Positions 1 to 5,111 of a stretch of DNA of 5,111 bases are shown here, in pieces. The position numbers were made by a program, and so were the translations under genes. The notes under the pieces were generated by a model, which did not search any database, was not told where the DNA came from, and worked only from the letters and a program-made list of their open reading frames with translations. Origin of the DNA: Thiothrix sp. (GTDB lineage: Bacteria; Pseudomonadota; Gammaproteobacteria; Thiotrichales; Thiotrichaceae); assembly GCA_011375245.1 (NCBI GenBank), contig DRMA01000003.1:1-5111 (forward strand), read 5' to 3'. The number at the start of each line of letters is the position of its first letter. The stretch's first letter is position 1.

Positions 1-16
1 AATAAAATAATAGATT

Positions 17-1801
17 ATGACTAAAATTCCCCTAAATCTAAACAGCTTATTTTTTATTGCTTTTACGTTATTTTTTACGGGGTGTGATTTAGTGCCTGTG
101 GTAATAAACACACCACGTTCATCACCTATACCCTCTGCTGACCCTGTGCCAATTCCTATGGTTGTGTCTAGTTCAACAGCGGATATTATTGCAGCAAATA
201 AACTGTACCAGCAAGGTAGGAAGCGTGAAGCTGCAAATGCTTACTTTGCTGCTTCTGGCAATCATCCTTCACCACAACGAGAACGCTTAATTTTACAAGC
301 AGCCGAAATTGCGGCCATGTTACCTGATACGCCACTTATGCAACGTTTTCTTGCTGCGATTAATACTTCACGTTTAACGCCTGAGAATCGTGCGCGTTAT
401 GATTACACGCAAGCATTGATTGCGATGGCTAATAATCAGCCTAAGGTTGCACTAGATATTTTGCCTGCCAATGGTAATGGGCTTTCGACAGGATTAGCAA
501 ATAAAATTCGTATTACTCGTCTACGTGCAGCAGAGAAAACAGGGGATCATTTTATTATTGCAAAAGAACGTATTGCACAAGATCGCTATTTGAAACAGGG
601 GAGTAATCAAAAAAATAACCGTCAGCATATTTGGAATCATCTTTCTAAGATACCCCAAAGCACGTTAGGTAAGTTACGTTTTAACCAACAAGAACGTATT
701 TTACGTGGTTGGTTAGATTTAGCGTATTTGCGCCACCTTAGTGATCTTGAGCAGAACCTCGCAAAATGGCGACGTAGTTTTCCTTCTCATCCCGCAACCT
801 CTATTGCTACAACATTGACTGGTGTGCAGGGAGTAACGACAACTCAGCCTGTTGCTAGTGGTGGGCAGGTTGTAGCGATTATGTTGCCTTTGAGTGGTAG
901 ACAGAATCCTATTGGTAATGCGCTTGTACAAGGAATTACCAATGCGCAACAGCAGTCTTTTTCGGCGATACAGCTATTAAAATATGATACTAATCGTGTT
1001 GATGCCAATGTTTTATATAATCGTGCAATAAAGTCAGGTGCAAGGTTTGTTTTAGGGCCTTTTGCCAAAGATAAATTAGCGACTATTGCAAGCAATGGTT
1101 ATTTACAAACTCCCGTTTTAAGTCTTAATTATTTGTCTGGTGGTCGAAAAGGACCAGCAAACTTCTTTCAGTTTGGTTTATTGCCCGAAGATGAAGCAGT
1201 ACAAATTGCTCAGTTAGCGATGAATAATGGACAAAGTAGAGCGGCTGTACTTGTTCCTGATACTAATTGGGGACGACGCTTGGAAAGTGCCTTTACGGGT
1301 TCTTATAGTGGTCGTGGTGGGCAGGTGGTGAAAATACTTCGTTATGCTAATCAATCTGTTAGTTATAGGAATGTAGTGACTGATTTAATGAATGCTGTGA
1401 GTGATTCGATTGATATGATTTTTATTGCAGGGTCACCCACACAAGCACGAATGGTTTATCCTGTTGTGGCGCGTCAGAATGTAGCGAATAAACCTGTTTA
1501 TGCGACATCGCATATTTTTTCAGGGAGTGCAGCACCGTCATTGGATGCGAGCTTGAATGGTATTATTTATACTGAAATCCCTTGGGTGATCGCTAATCCA
1601 AGTAGCAGTTATCGTTACCCAAGGCTCTATGCATTAGGTTATGATAGCCTACTTGTTGCACAAAACCTTAATAAGTTGAAACAAGGTAGTGTGGTTAATG
1701 GTAAGACAGGAACAATTCGTTATAGTCGCAGTGGCAGTTTGCATCGCACCTTACAATGGGCAACGTTTAGGAATGGTCGTCCTGTTGTCTATGTGCCTTA
1801 A
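17..1801 (+). CDS. lpoA: LpoA, penicillin-binding protein activator lipoprotein (LppC/YraM family)
   Basis: Outer-membrane lipoprotein that, in E. coli, reaches through the periplasm to stimulate the transpeptidase of the bifunctional peptidoglycan synthase PBP1A. The 594-residue product has a short signal peptide with a hydrophobic core (residues 11-20) and a lipobox-like FTGC with the lipidated Cys at 23. A Pro/Ser-rich linker follows (about 27-56), then an Ala-rich helical TPR-like region (about 57-265). The C-terminal periplasmic-binding-protein-like LppC domain starts near 285 with the motif VVAIMLPLSGRQNPIGNAL and runs to the end. Length is within the family range (about 575-680). The start is the first ATG after an in-frame TAG at 11-13; no clear Shine-Dalgarno is seen in the 16 bases available. 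yraN follows after 12 bases, as in E. coli. Oddity: Asp at +2 after the lipid Cys. The family call is firm; the PBP partner is inferred. Confidence 0.95.
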   Translation: MTKIPLNLNSLFFIAFTLFFTGCDLVPVVINTPRSSPIPSADPVPIPMVVSSSTADIIAANKLYQQGRKREAANAYFAASGNHPSPQRERLILQAAEIAAMLPDTPLMQRFLAAINTSRLTPENRARYDYTQALIAMANNQPKVALDILPANGNGLSTGLANKIRITRLRAAEKTGDHFIIAKERIAQDRYLKQGSNQKNNRQHIWNHLSKIPQSTLGKLRFNQQERILRGWLDLAYLRHLSDLEQNLAKWRRSFPSHPATSIATTLTGVQGVTTTQPVASGGQVVAIMLPLSGRQNPIGNALVQGITNAQQQSFSAIQLLKYDTNRVDANVLYNRAIKSGARFVLGPFAKDKLATIASNGYLQTPVLSLNYLSGGRKGPANFFQFGLLPEDEAVQIAQLAMNNGQSRAAVLVPDTNWGRRLESAFTGSYSGRGGQVVKILRYANQSVSYRNVVTDLMNAVSDSIDMIFIAGSPTQARMVYPVVARQNVANKPVYATSHIFSGSAAPSLDASLNGIIYTEIPWVIANPSSSYRYPRLYALGYDSLLVAQNLNKLKQGSVVNGKTGTIRYSRSGSLHRTLQWATFRNGRPVVYVP

Positions 1802-1813
1802 GTTTAAACTATT

Positions 1814-2185
1814 ATGGTAGCAAATAAAAAAGCCATAGGTGATCAGGCGGAACAGCTTGCCTGTGCCTATTTAACGCAGCAAGGTCTTGTTTTACTGAAG
1901 GCTAATTTTAGTATTCGTTTAGGCGAGATAGATCTCATCATGCGTGATACTGCAAATAATATGTTGGTTTTTGTTGAGGTGCGTTACCGCAAAAATAATC
2001 ACTATGGTGGCGCAGCGGGTAGTGTTACTGTACAGAAGCAACGAAAAATTATAAAAACAGCGGCATTTTACTTGCAACGTTATGCTCCTAATAGTTGTGC
2101 TCGATTTGATGTTATTGCGCTAGAAGGCGATCTTAATGGATATTATGAGATGAACTGGATTGTTGATGCTTTTCAGCTTACTTGA
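1814..2185 (+). CDS. yraN: YraN, UPF0102 family nuclease-fold protein
   Basis: Small cytoplasmic protein (123 residues) of the UPF0102 family, whose fold resembles PD-(D/E)XK/Holliday-junction-type nucleases; its cellular role is not established. Visible family signatures are GDQAEQLACAYL (9-20) with conserved Gly9 and Glu13, LGEIDLIMRD (36-45) with the putative metal ligand Asp40, and VFVEVRYR (52-59) with Glu55. The position often taken by a catalytic Lys is Arg57; I recall the same VEVRYR in enterobacterial YraN. A later GGAAGSVT segment and RFDVIAL near the C-terminus are also typical. The start is the first ATG after an in-frame TAA at 1805-1807. No Shine-Dalgarno is evident, so translation is probably coupled to lpoA, which ends 12 bases upstream. 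The family is certain; nuclease activity is only an inference from fold. Confidence 0.95.
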   Translation: MVANKKAIGDQAEQLACAYLTQQGLVLLKANFSIRLGEIDLIMRDTANNMLVFVEVRYRKNNHYGGAAGSVTVQKQRKIIKTAAFYLQRYAPNSCARFDVIALEGDLNGYYEMNWIVDAFQLT

Positions 2186-2230
2186 TGCCTAATTACAAAT
2201 ACATATAAAAATATTAACAAGGATCCTGTT

Positions 2231-2842
2231 ATGTCATCTCGTGCCATTTCGCTTATTGTGGCAATACCTGTGCTATTTCTATTTTATGGCTTTGATATTA
2301 ACAATAAAATTCGACAAAGTGATGAACGTATTAGTCAGCTATGGACAACAATAGAAAAGCACTATCAGCAACGGAATAAACAGCTCTCAATTGTATTGCA
2401 AGAATGGGAGGATATGAAAAGTCCGTTGCTTAAATCGCAGGATGTTCTTATTGATATTATTGCTGCAAGAAAAAGGTTATTAGTGATACCCACTAAGCCA
2501 GATATGTTTCATCAGCAAGCGGTTTTTGAGTCATTTATTCAAGCACAAAATCAGTTAGATGTTGTACTCAAGGCTTTACTTGTTGAGATCAGGCAATCTT
2601 CACTAAAGAAACAAGAGCAGCTATTGTCAGCTATTGTGCAACTGGAGCAGTATCAGCAAATGATCAAAGAATTATATATTGATTATGCTAGAGAAGTTGA
2701 CGATTATAATCTAATGGTAAGCAGGTTTCCTGGGAGTGTTTTTGCTGAAATGAAAGGTTATCAGCTTAAATCTACGCTTAATATGCATTATAAGGCTGGT
2801 CGTGTTGATTTTAATAATTTAGTTATACCAGATTCTAAATAA
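2231..2842 (+). CDS. Divergent LemA-family membrane protein
   Basis: Predicted single-pass membrane protein of 203 residues. Residues 5-21 form one N-terminal hydrophobic helix; the rest is a long, charged, Gln-rich helical region likely to be a coiled-coil bundle. The LemA layout is recognisable: after the helix comes an NNKIRQSDERISQLWTTIEK segment, where LemA proteins have the asparagine/tryptophan-containing first helix. A central AQNQLDVVLKALL segment matches the family's 'A-E-N-L' helix, and near the C-terminus DYNLMVSRFPGSVFAEMKGY (158-177) matches the family's DYN-x(4)-FP-x(7)-GF signature. The usual 'RRYDLIPNLV' motif is degraded to QQRNKQLSIVL. LemA function is unknown. The start is supported by AAGGAT at 2219-2224, 6 bases from the ATG. 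The gap to yraN is 45 bases and a terminator lies downstream, so it is probably the last gene of the lpoA operon. Confidence 0.8.
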   Translation: MSSRAISLIVAIPVLFLFYGFDINNKIRQSDERISQLWTTIEKHYQQRNKQLSIVLQEWEDMKSPLLKSQDVLIDIIAARKRLLVIPTKPDMFHQQAVFESFIQAQNQLDVVLKALLVEIRQSSLKKQEQLLSAIVQLEQYQQMIKELYIDYAREVDDYNLMVSRFPGSVFAEMKGYQLKSTLNMHYKAGRVDFNNLVIPDSK

Positions 2843-2886
2843 TAGAATAATTAACAGCGAGTTAGGTAAATAGGGTTACAATATGA

Positions 2887-2925
2887 AGCCAGTCATCTGG
2901 ACTGGCTGGGTGTTTTGTGTTTTTT
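2887..2925 (+). terminator. Intrinsic terminator of the lpoA-yraN-lemA-like operon
   Basis: Perfect 8-bp stem AGCCAGTC (2887-2894) / GACTGGCT (2900-2907) with a 5-base loop, followed by GGG and a T-rich run that ends in six T at 2920-2925. It lies 44 bases after the LemA-like stop codon. On the opposite strand the stem is not followed by a T-run, so it should act mainly on + strand transcripts. Confidence 0.9.
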
Positions 2926-2937
2926 ATTGCTAAACCG

Positions 2938-3156
2938 CTAAACCGTAGTGTTTTGTTTGCTAGTATCATTATAAATAACAGCATATTCCTCAGGTGTTAT
3001 ATCAATAACATTATTATTATGGGTGATTTCTATCTCCACCAGCTCAGAATGAATGCGACGAATATTCACATTATGCCCTTTGGCTAATTCTTCTTTGCGA
3101 ATGGCCATGACTTGAGTTGCTGATAAATCTTCACGGATAATTTCAACGGTATTCAT
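2938..3156 (-). CDS. Unrecognised small protein, 72 residues
   Basis: I do not recognise this protein. It is likely real: GGAAGAA lies 7 bases before the ATG on the minus strand, a promoter-like pair lies upstream, and the composition is that of a normal soluble protein. It has no cysteine, no signal peptide and no membrane segment. From the N-terminus one can expect a short strand (TVEIIRED), a helix (about 13-26, ATQVMAIRKEELAKG), a strand with alternating charged and aliphatic residues (about 33-45, RRIHSELVEIEIT), then a short turn with three Asn, and a helix around PEEYAVIY (55-62) before a polar tail. This is compatible with a small alpha/beta domain. It converges on the LemA-like gene and lies 104 bases downstream of the DUF1456 gene on the same strand, but seems to have its own promoter. 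It could be a lineage-restricted gene. Confidence 0.7.
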   Translation of the reverse strand: MNTVEIIREDLSATQVMAIRKEELAKGHNVNIRRIHSELVEIEITHNNNVIDITPEEYAVIYNDTSKQNTTV

Positions 3157-3209
3157 AATATTATTCTTCCAGTACGAAGTGGTTTAAGGTGTGTTAATAA
3201 CGATTAAAA

Positions 3210-3238
3210 ATAGTAGCTTGTGTCTGTATATCAATCAA
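3210..3238 (-). promoter_or_regulatory. Candidate sigma70 promoter for the 72-residue protein gene
   Basis: On the minus strand, TTGATT (3238-3233) and TACTAT (3215-3210) are separated by exactly 17 bases. Each matches the -35 or -10 consensus at 4 of 6 positions. Transcription would start near 3203, giving a leader of about 47 bases that contains the ribosome binding site. Chance pairs of this quality are not rare in AT-rich DNA, so support is moderate. Confidence 0.4.
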
Positions 3239-3260
3239 CAGCAATAATCAAATATAGGAC

Positions 3261-3734
3261 TTAAACATTCCGTAGTTTTTTTGTTAGCCCATTGAGAAAA
3301 TTGCGCAATAATTGATCCCCACATGTTTTATAATGTCTATGCTTTTTGTTGCGAAAAAGCGCATTAAGTTCAGAGGATGAAATCTTCATCTCACCCAATG
3401 CCAAGACATTTAGCATTTCTTTTTCGTGTAACTCTAAAGCAATACGTAATTTTTTTAGAATATCATTATTGGTAAGTAGTGCATACACGTTTGGTTTAGG
3501 TTGTGGCGCGTTAGGATCGCGTGGACCACGTCGGTCAACAATCAATGCATCTAAAAAAGCACTGAGTTGGCGATCTTTGCACTCAATAAAGCCTTCTTCC
3601 TCTTCTTTTTTTAGTAATGCCTTTAGCTCTGTATGATTAATGTTTTGTTGTGCTTGTTTAAATAAGTCAAGCATTTTCGTATCACTAAGGTCAAGGGCAT
3701 AGCGTATACGACGTAAAATATCATTATTGATCAT
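3261..3734 (-). CDS. DUF1456 family protein (YehS-like)
   Basis: Cytoplasmic protein of 157 residues from the ATG at 3734, close to E. coli YehS (156 as I recall it); its function is unknown. It is built of two tandem copies of the DUF1456 module. Copy one starts NNDILRRIRYALDL and ends QLSAFLDALI; copy two starts NNDILKKLRIALEL and ends QLLRNFLNGL. They are joined by a polar, Pro-rich linker (RRGPRDPNAPQPKP). The first copy carries the KEEEEGF stretch that corresponds to KEDEEGF in YehS. An in-frame TTG at 3782 would add 16 residues, but family members start at M(I/L)(N/S)NDIL, and a perfect TATAAT lies inside that extension, so the ATG is preferred. No Shine-Dalgarno is seen before the ATG, and the leader carries a CCTCC instead. 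The gene is transcribed divergently from the Dabb gene. Confidence 0.9.
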   Translation of the reverse strand: MINNDILRRIRYALDLSDTKMLDLFKQAQQNINHTELKALLKKEEEEGFIECKDRQLSAFLDALIVDRRGPRDPNAPQPKPNVYALLTNNDILKKLRIALELHEKEMLNVLALGEMKISSSELNALFRNKKHRHYKTCGDQLLRNFLNGLTKKLRNV

Positions 3735-3767
3735 AGAGGATTCTTGCGTTTTAGGGAGGAAAGTTTG

Positions 3768-3773
3768 ATTATA
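3768..3773 (-). promoter_or_regulatory. -10 element for the DUF1456 gene
   Basis: A perfect TATAAT on the minus strand (3773-3768) lies 33 bases upstream of the preferred ATG. Transcription would start near 3761, leaving a short leader of about 27 bases. No good -35 is seen at 16-18 bases; TGTAAC at 19 bases is the nearest candidate. The same stretch read on the + strand gives TATACT (3770-3775), a possible -10 for the divergent Dabb gene, also without a clear -35. Confidence 0.45.
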
Positions 3774-3843
3774 CTCTTTCAATTAAAAAAGCGTTACAGC
3801 AATCTGCTGAAGAATCTTAGAAGATCAAGGAAGCGATTATAGT

Positions 3844-4260
3844 ATGACAAATAGAATATTGCGGGTTAGTCTATTATTTTTAAGTGTTTTTTTATTGGTT
3901 GGGGAAACTGCTTGTTCAATTCAGCCAGCAAAAACAGAGCGTGTAACGACGGATACTCAGTCAATTAATCATGTGGTTCTTGTATGGTTTAAACAAGGCA
4001 CAACGAAAGCAGATATTGATGAAGTAATACAGGAGACGAATAAACTTTCAGCGCTGATTCCACAGGTAAAAAAAATGAGTTTAGGGCGTGCTATTGTTAG
4101 TGATAGAAAAATTGTTGATGATAGTTTTGATCTTGGTATTCATTTCATGTTTGCCAATCAGCAGGATATGCAGGCTTATTTAAGTCATCCTAAGCATGTA
4201 GCCTTTGTCAATAAATTTGTAAAGCCTCGATTGGCAAAACTGTTGGTTTATGATTTTTAG
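3844..4260 (+). CDS. Exported, probably lipid-anchored Dabb-domain protein
   Basis: The 138-residue protein has an N-terminal export signal and one Dabb (stress-responsive dimeric alpha/beta-barrel) domain. The signal has Arg4 and Arg7, a hydrophobic core at about 8-19, and Cys24 in ETAC; Glu at -3 makes this a poor lipobox, so either lipidation or ordinary signal peptidase cleavage is possible. The Dabb domain fills about 41-138: it opens with INHVVLVWFKQGTTKADID, has PQVKKMSLGRAI in the middle, and then the family signature YLSHPKHVAFVNKFVKP followed by the final strand LLVYDF. Dabb proteins are usually dimeric with a ferredoxin-like fold; most lack a known activity, though some relatives are cyclases. 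No catalytic site can be assigned here. AAGGAAG at 3827-3833, 10 bases before the ATG, supports the start. It is a single gene between divergent DUF1456 and convergent grxD. Confidence 0.85.
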   Translation: MTNRILRVSLLFLSVFLLVGETACSIQPAKTERVTTDTQSINHVVLVWFKQGTTKADIDEVIQETNKLSALIPQVKKMSLGRAIVSDRKIVDDSFDLGIHFMFANQQDMQAYLSHPKHVAFVNKFVKPRLAKLLVYDF

Positions 4261-4273
4261 GAACGTATACGGA

Positions 4274-4291
4274 ATAATTTACCGAAATTAT
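4274..4291. repeat. AT-rich inverted repeat after the Dabb gene
   Basis: ATAATTT (4274-4280) and AAATTAT (4285-4291) form a perfect 7-bp inverted repeat around the loop ACCG, 13 bases after the Dabb stop codon. The stem is all A/T and no immediate T-run follows, so it is a weak terminator at best. A T-run (TTTTTGTTT) occurs 10 bases further on at 4301-4309. Confidence 0.4.
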
Positions 4292-4314
4292 AATGTAGGA
4301 TTTTTGTTTCAGAG

Positions 4315-4367
4315 GGGATGATCACATGAGGCGCATAGTTATTCTATGTAACGAATGTGATCATTCC
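4315..4367. repeat. Long two-part inverted repeat between convergent genes
   Basis: The outer stem pairs ATGATCACAT (4318-4327) with ATGTGATCAT (4355-4364) perfectly. It extends outward through a G-T pair and two G-C pairs to 4315/4367. Inside it sits a second perfect stem, CATAG (4334-4338) / CTATG (4344-4348), around the loop TTATT. The two stems are separated by a small unpaired interior. Neither strand has a T-run after the stem, so this is not a standard intrinsic terminator. It lies 54 bases after the Dabb stop and 12 bases from the grxD stop. Confidence 0.75.
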
Positions 4368-4379
4368 AGTTAAAAAAGG

Positions 4380-4730
4380 CTAAGCGTCTTTTTCTGTGGG
4401 GGGAGTCACAGGACCTGCAGCAACAGCAGCTTCAAGCGCTGGTTTTAGTTCACCTTTTTCATGCATTTCCATCAGAATGTCATGACCGCCAATTAATTCA
4501 CCATTAAGGTAAATTTGTGGAAAAGTAGGCCAATTCTGGTAACGTGGAAGATTTTGGAAAACCTCAGGATCTTCAATGACATTAACATAAGCGAAAGGTT
4601 GACCACACTCTTTCATTGCTGCTGAGCTACGACTAGAGAAACCACATTGTGGTAGCTGTGGAGTGCCTTTCATAAAAATAATGATGGCGTTTTCTTTTAC
4701 TGCTTGATCGATTCGATCCATTACGTCCAT
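4380..4730 (-). CDS. grxD: Monothiol glutaredoxin GrxD (Grx4 type, CGFS)
   Basis: Cytoplasmic monothiol glutaredoxin that, in the family, binds a [2Fe-2S] cluster with glutathione as a homodimer or with BolA-type partners and passes clusters to acceptor proteins. It has little disulfide reductase activity. The 116-residue length matches E. coli GrxD (115). Visible motifs are IIIFMKGTPQLPQCGFS with active-site Cys29 in CGFS (29-32) and the glutathione-contacting Lys21, then NWPTFPQIYLNGELIGGHD with the cis-Pro loop WPTFPQ (67-72) and the Gly81-Gly82 motif. His83 replaces the Cys found here in E. coli. The C-terminal tail is Ala/Pro-rich. AAGG ending 8 bases before the ATG on the minus strand supports the start; Met4 is a less likely alternative. 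It stands alone, divergent from the deformylase gene, and no BolA gene is seen nearby. Confidence 0.96.
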   Translation of the reverse strand: MDVMDRIDQAVKENAIIIFMKGTPQLPQCGFSSRSSAAMKECGQPFAYVNVIEDPEVFQNLPRYQNWPTFPQIYLNGELIGGHDILMEMHEKGELKPALEAAVAAGPVTPPTEKDA

Positions 4731-4767
4731 AGGTATTGCCTTTTAAAATATAGTTATTAGGGGTGAG

Positions 4768-4790
4768 TAGTTGACGCATTGTCTCAACTA
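4768..4790. promoter_or_regulatory. Operator-like dyad in the grxD/def intergenic region
   Basis: TAGTTGA (4768-4774) and TCAACTA (4784-4790) form a perfect 7-bp inverted repeat around a 9-base centre, 23 bases in all. That spacing suits a dimeric DNA-binding protein on one face of the helix. It sits just upstream of the candidate deformylase -10 and about 40 bases upstream of the grxD start, so it could serve either gene. The bound factor is unknown. Confidence 0.45.
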
Positions 4791-4796
4791 GCGTGG

Positions 4797-4805
4797 TGGC
4801 ATAAT
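4797..4805 (+). promoter_or_regulatory. Candidate extended -10 promoter for the deformylase gene
   Basis: TGG directly followed by CATAAT (4800-4805) gives the extended -10 form TGn plus a 5-of-6 match to TATAAT. A TTGTCT at 4779-4784 could act as -35, but the 15-base spacing is short; extended -10 promoters tolerate a poor -35. Transcription would start near 4812, leaving a leader of about 70 bases before the ATG at 4882. Confidence 0.4.
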
Positions 4806-4881
4806 CTCACTTTTCAATCCTTGTGGCTAGTGTCCTTACATTTTTGTCGCAGTTTTTACATTGAAATAAGTAGGAAAATAA

Positions 4882-5111
4882 ATGGCTATTCAAACAATTC
4901 TTCGTATGGGGAATCCTTTACTTTTACAACTATCAGAACCTGTTAAGTATTTTAACACTGCGGCATTAGAGCATTTAATTAATGACTTATGGGATACGAT
5001 GCGTGCCAATAATGGCGCAGGTCTAGCCGCTCCGCAAATAGGTGTCTTGCAGCAAGTTGTGGTGTTTGGGATGCAATATAATTCTCGTTACCCTGATGCA
5101 AACCCTGTGCC
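4882..5111 (+). CDS. def: Peptide deformylase, N-terminal part (runs off the window)
   Basis: Metalloenzyme that removes the formyl group from the N-terminal Met of new proteins at the ribosome. Only the first 76 codons are present. Motif 1 of the family, GAGLAAPQ (residues 45-52), is complete; its Gln lies in the active site. The EGCLS and HExxH motifs that supply the Cys and two His metal ligands would lie past the window end, so activity cannot be judged. The N-terminus (MAIQTILRMGNPLLL) and the FGMQYNSRYPDANPVP segment after motif 1 resemble the second deformylase type found beside the classical Def in several proteobacteria, rather than E. coli Def itself. The start is backed by TAGGA at 4871-4875, 6 bases before the ATG. 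The gene is divergent from grxD. Gene symbol is used for the family; paralogue status is inferred. Confidence 0.92.
   Translation, partial: MAIQTILRMGNPLLLQLSEPVKYFNTAALEHLINDLWDTMRANNGAGLAAPQIGVLQQVVVFGMQYNSRYPDANPV

Noticed and set aside
719..1095. Two open frames on the minus strand inside lpoA (719-949 and 844-1095)
   Set aside because: They lie fully within the well-supported lpoA coding region, have no ribosome binding site or promoter I could see, and their translations are rich in Cys, Arg and Ser without domain character.
1802..1809. 8-base palindrome GTTTAAAC between lpoA and yraN
   Set aside because: Short AT-rich palindrome with no loop or flanking context; likely chance.
3346..3636. 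Open frame on the + strand opposite the DUF1456 gene
   Set aside because: Antisense to a recognised family protein; its Ser-rich translation mirrors the complementary codons and has no start signal.
4315..4367. CRP-like site, because the arms contain TGTGA and TCACA
   Set aside because: The two halves are not arranged as TGTGA-N6-TCACA; they are 29 bases apart and belong to a longer stem.
4747..4775. Promoter for grxD with TATATT (4752-4747, minus strand) as -10
   Set aside because: The start would fall near 4740, on top of the AAGG ribosome binding site, and no -35 is present at usable spacing.

Overview
The window looks like ordinary chromosome of an AT-rich gammaproteobacterium. The lpoA-yraN pair, a CGFS glutaredoxin of the GrxD type and a YehS-like DUF1456 protein are all typical of that class. 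The genus cannot be settled from this sequence. I see no transposase, integrase, CRISPR array, tRNA or rRNA, and base composition and codon use look even throughout by eye.

Layout. Positions 17-2842 (+) hold three co-directional genes: lpoA (outer-membrane lipoprotein activator of a penicillin-binding protein), yraN (UPF0102, nuclease-like fold) and a divergent LemA-family membrane protein. A strong intrinsic terminator at 2887-2925 closes this unit. Positions 2938-3156 (-) hold an unrecognised 72-residue protein with a good ribosome binding site and a plausible promoter. Positions 3261-3734 (-) hold a DUF1456/YehS protein made of two tandem repeats. Divergent from it, 3844-4260 (+) encodes an exported, possibly lipid-anchored Dabb-domain protein. 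Positions 4380-4730 (-) encode monothiol glutaredoxin GrxD. Divergent from that, a peptide deformylase gene starts at 4882 and runs off the window end.

How the genes relate. The lpoA operon concerns the cell envelope. LpoA acts on peptidoglycan synthesis from the outer membrane, and the LemA-like protein is a predicted single-pass membrane protein of unknown role. The other genes are single units (DUF1456, Dabb protein, Fe-S/redox glutaredoxin, N-terminal formyl removal) without an obvious shared pathway.

The non-coding parts hold some structure: a 53-base two-part hairpin with no U-tract between the convergent Dabb and grxD genes, and a perfect 7-bp dyad next to an extended -10 element in the grxD/def divergent region. 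No gene-free stretch exceeds about 150 bases. I found no convincing new multi-gene system. The best leads are the orphan 72-residue protein, the exported Dabb protein, the LemA-like gene linked to lpoA-yraN, and the two intergenic dyads.
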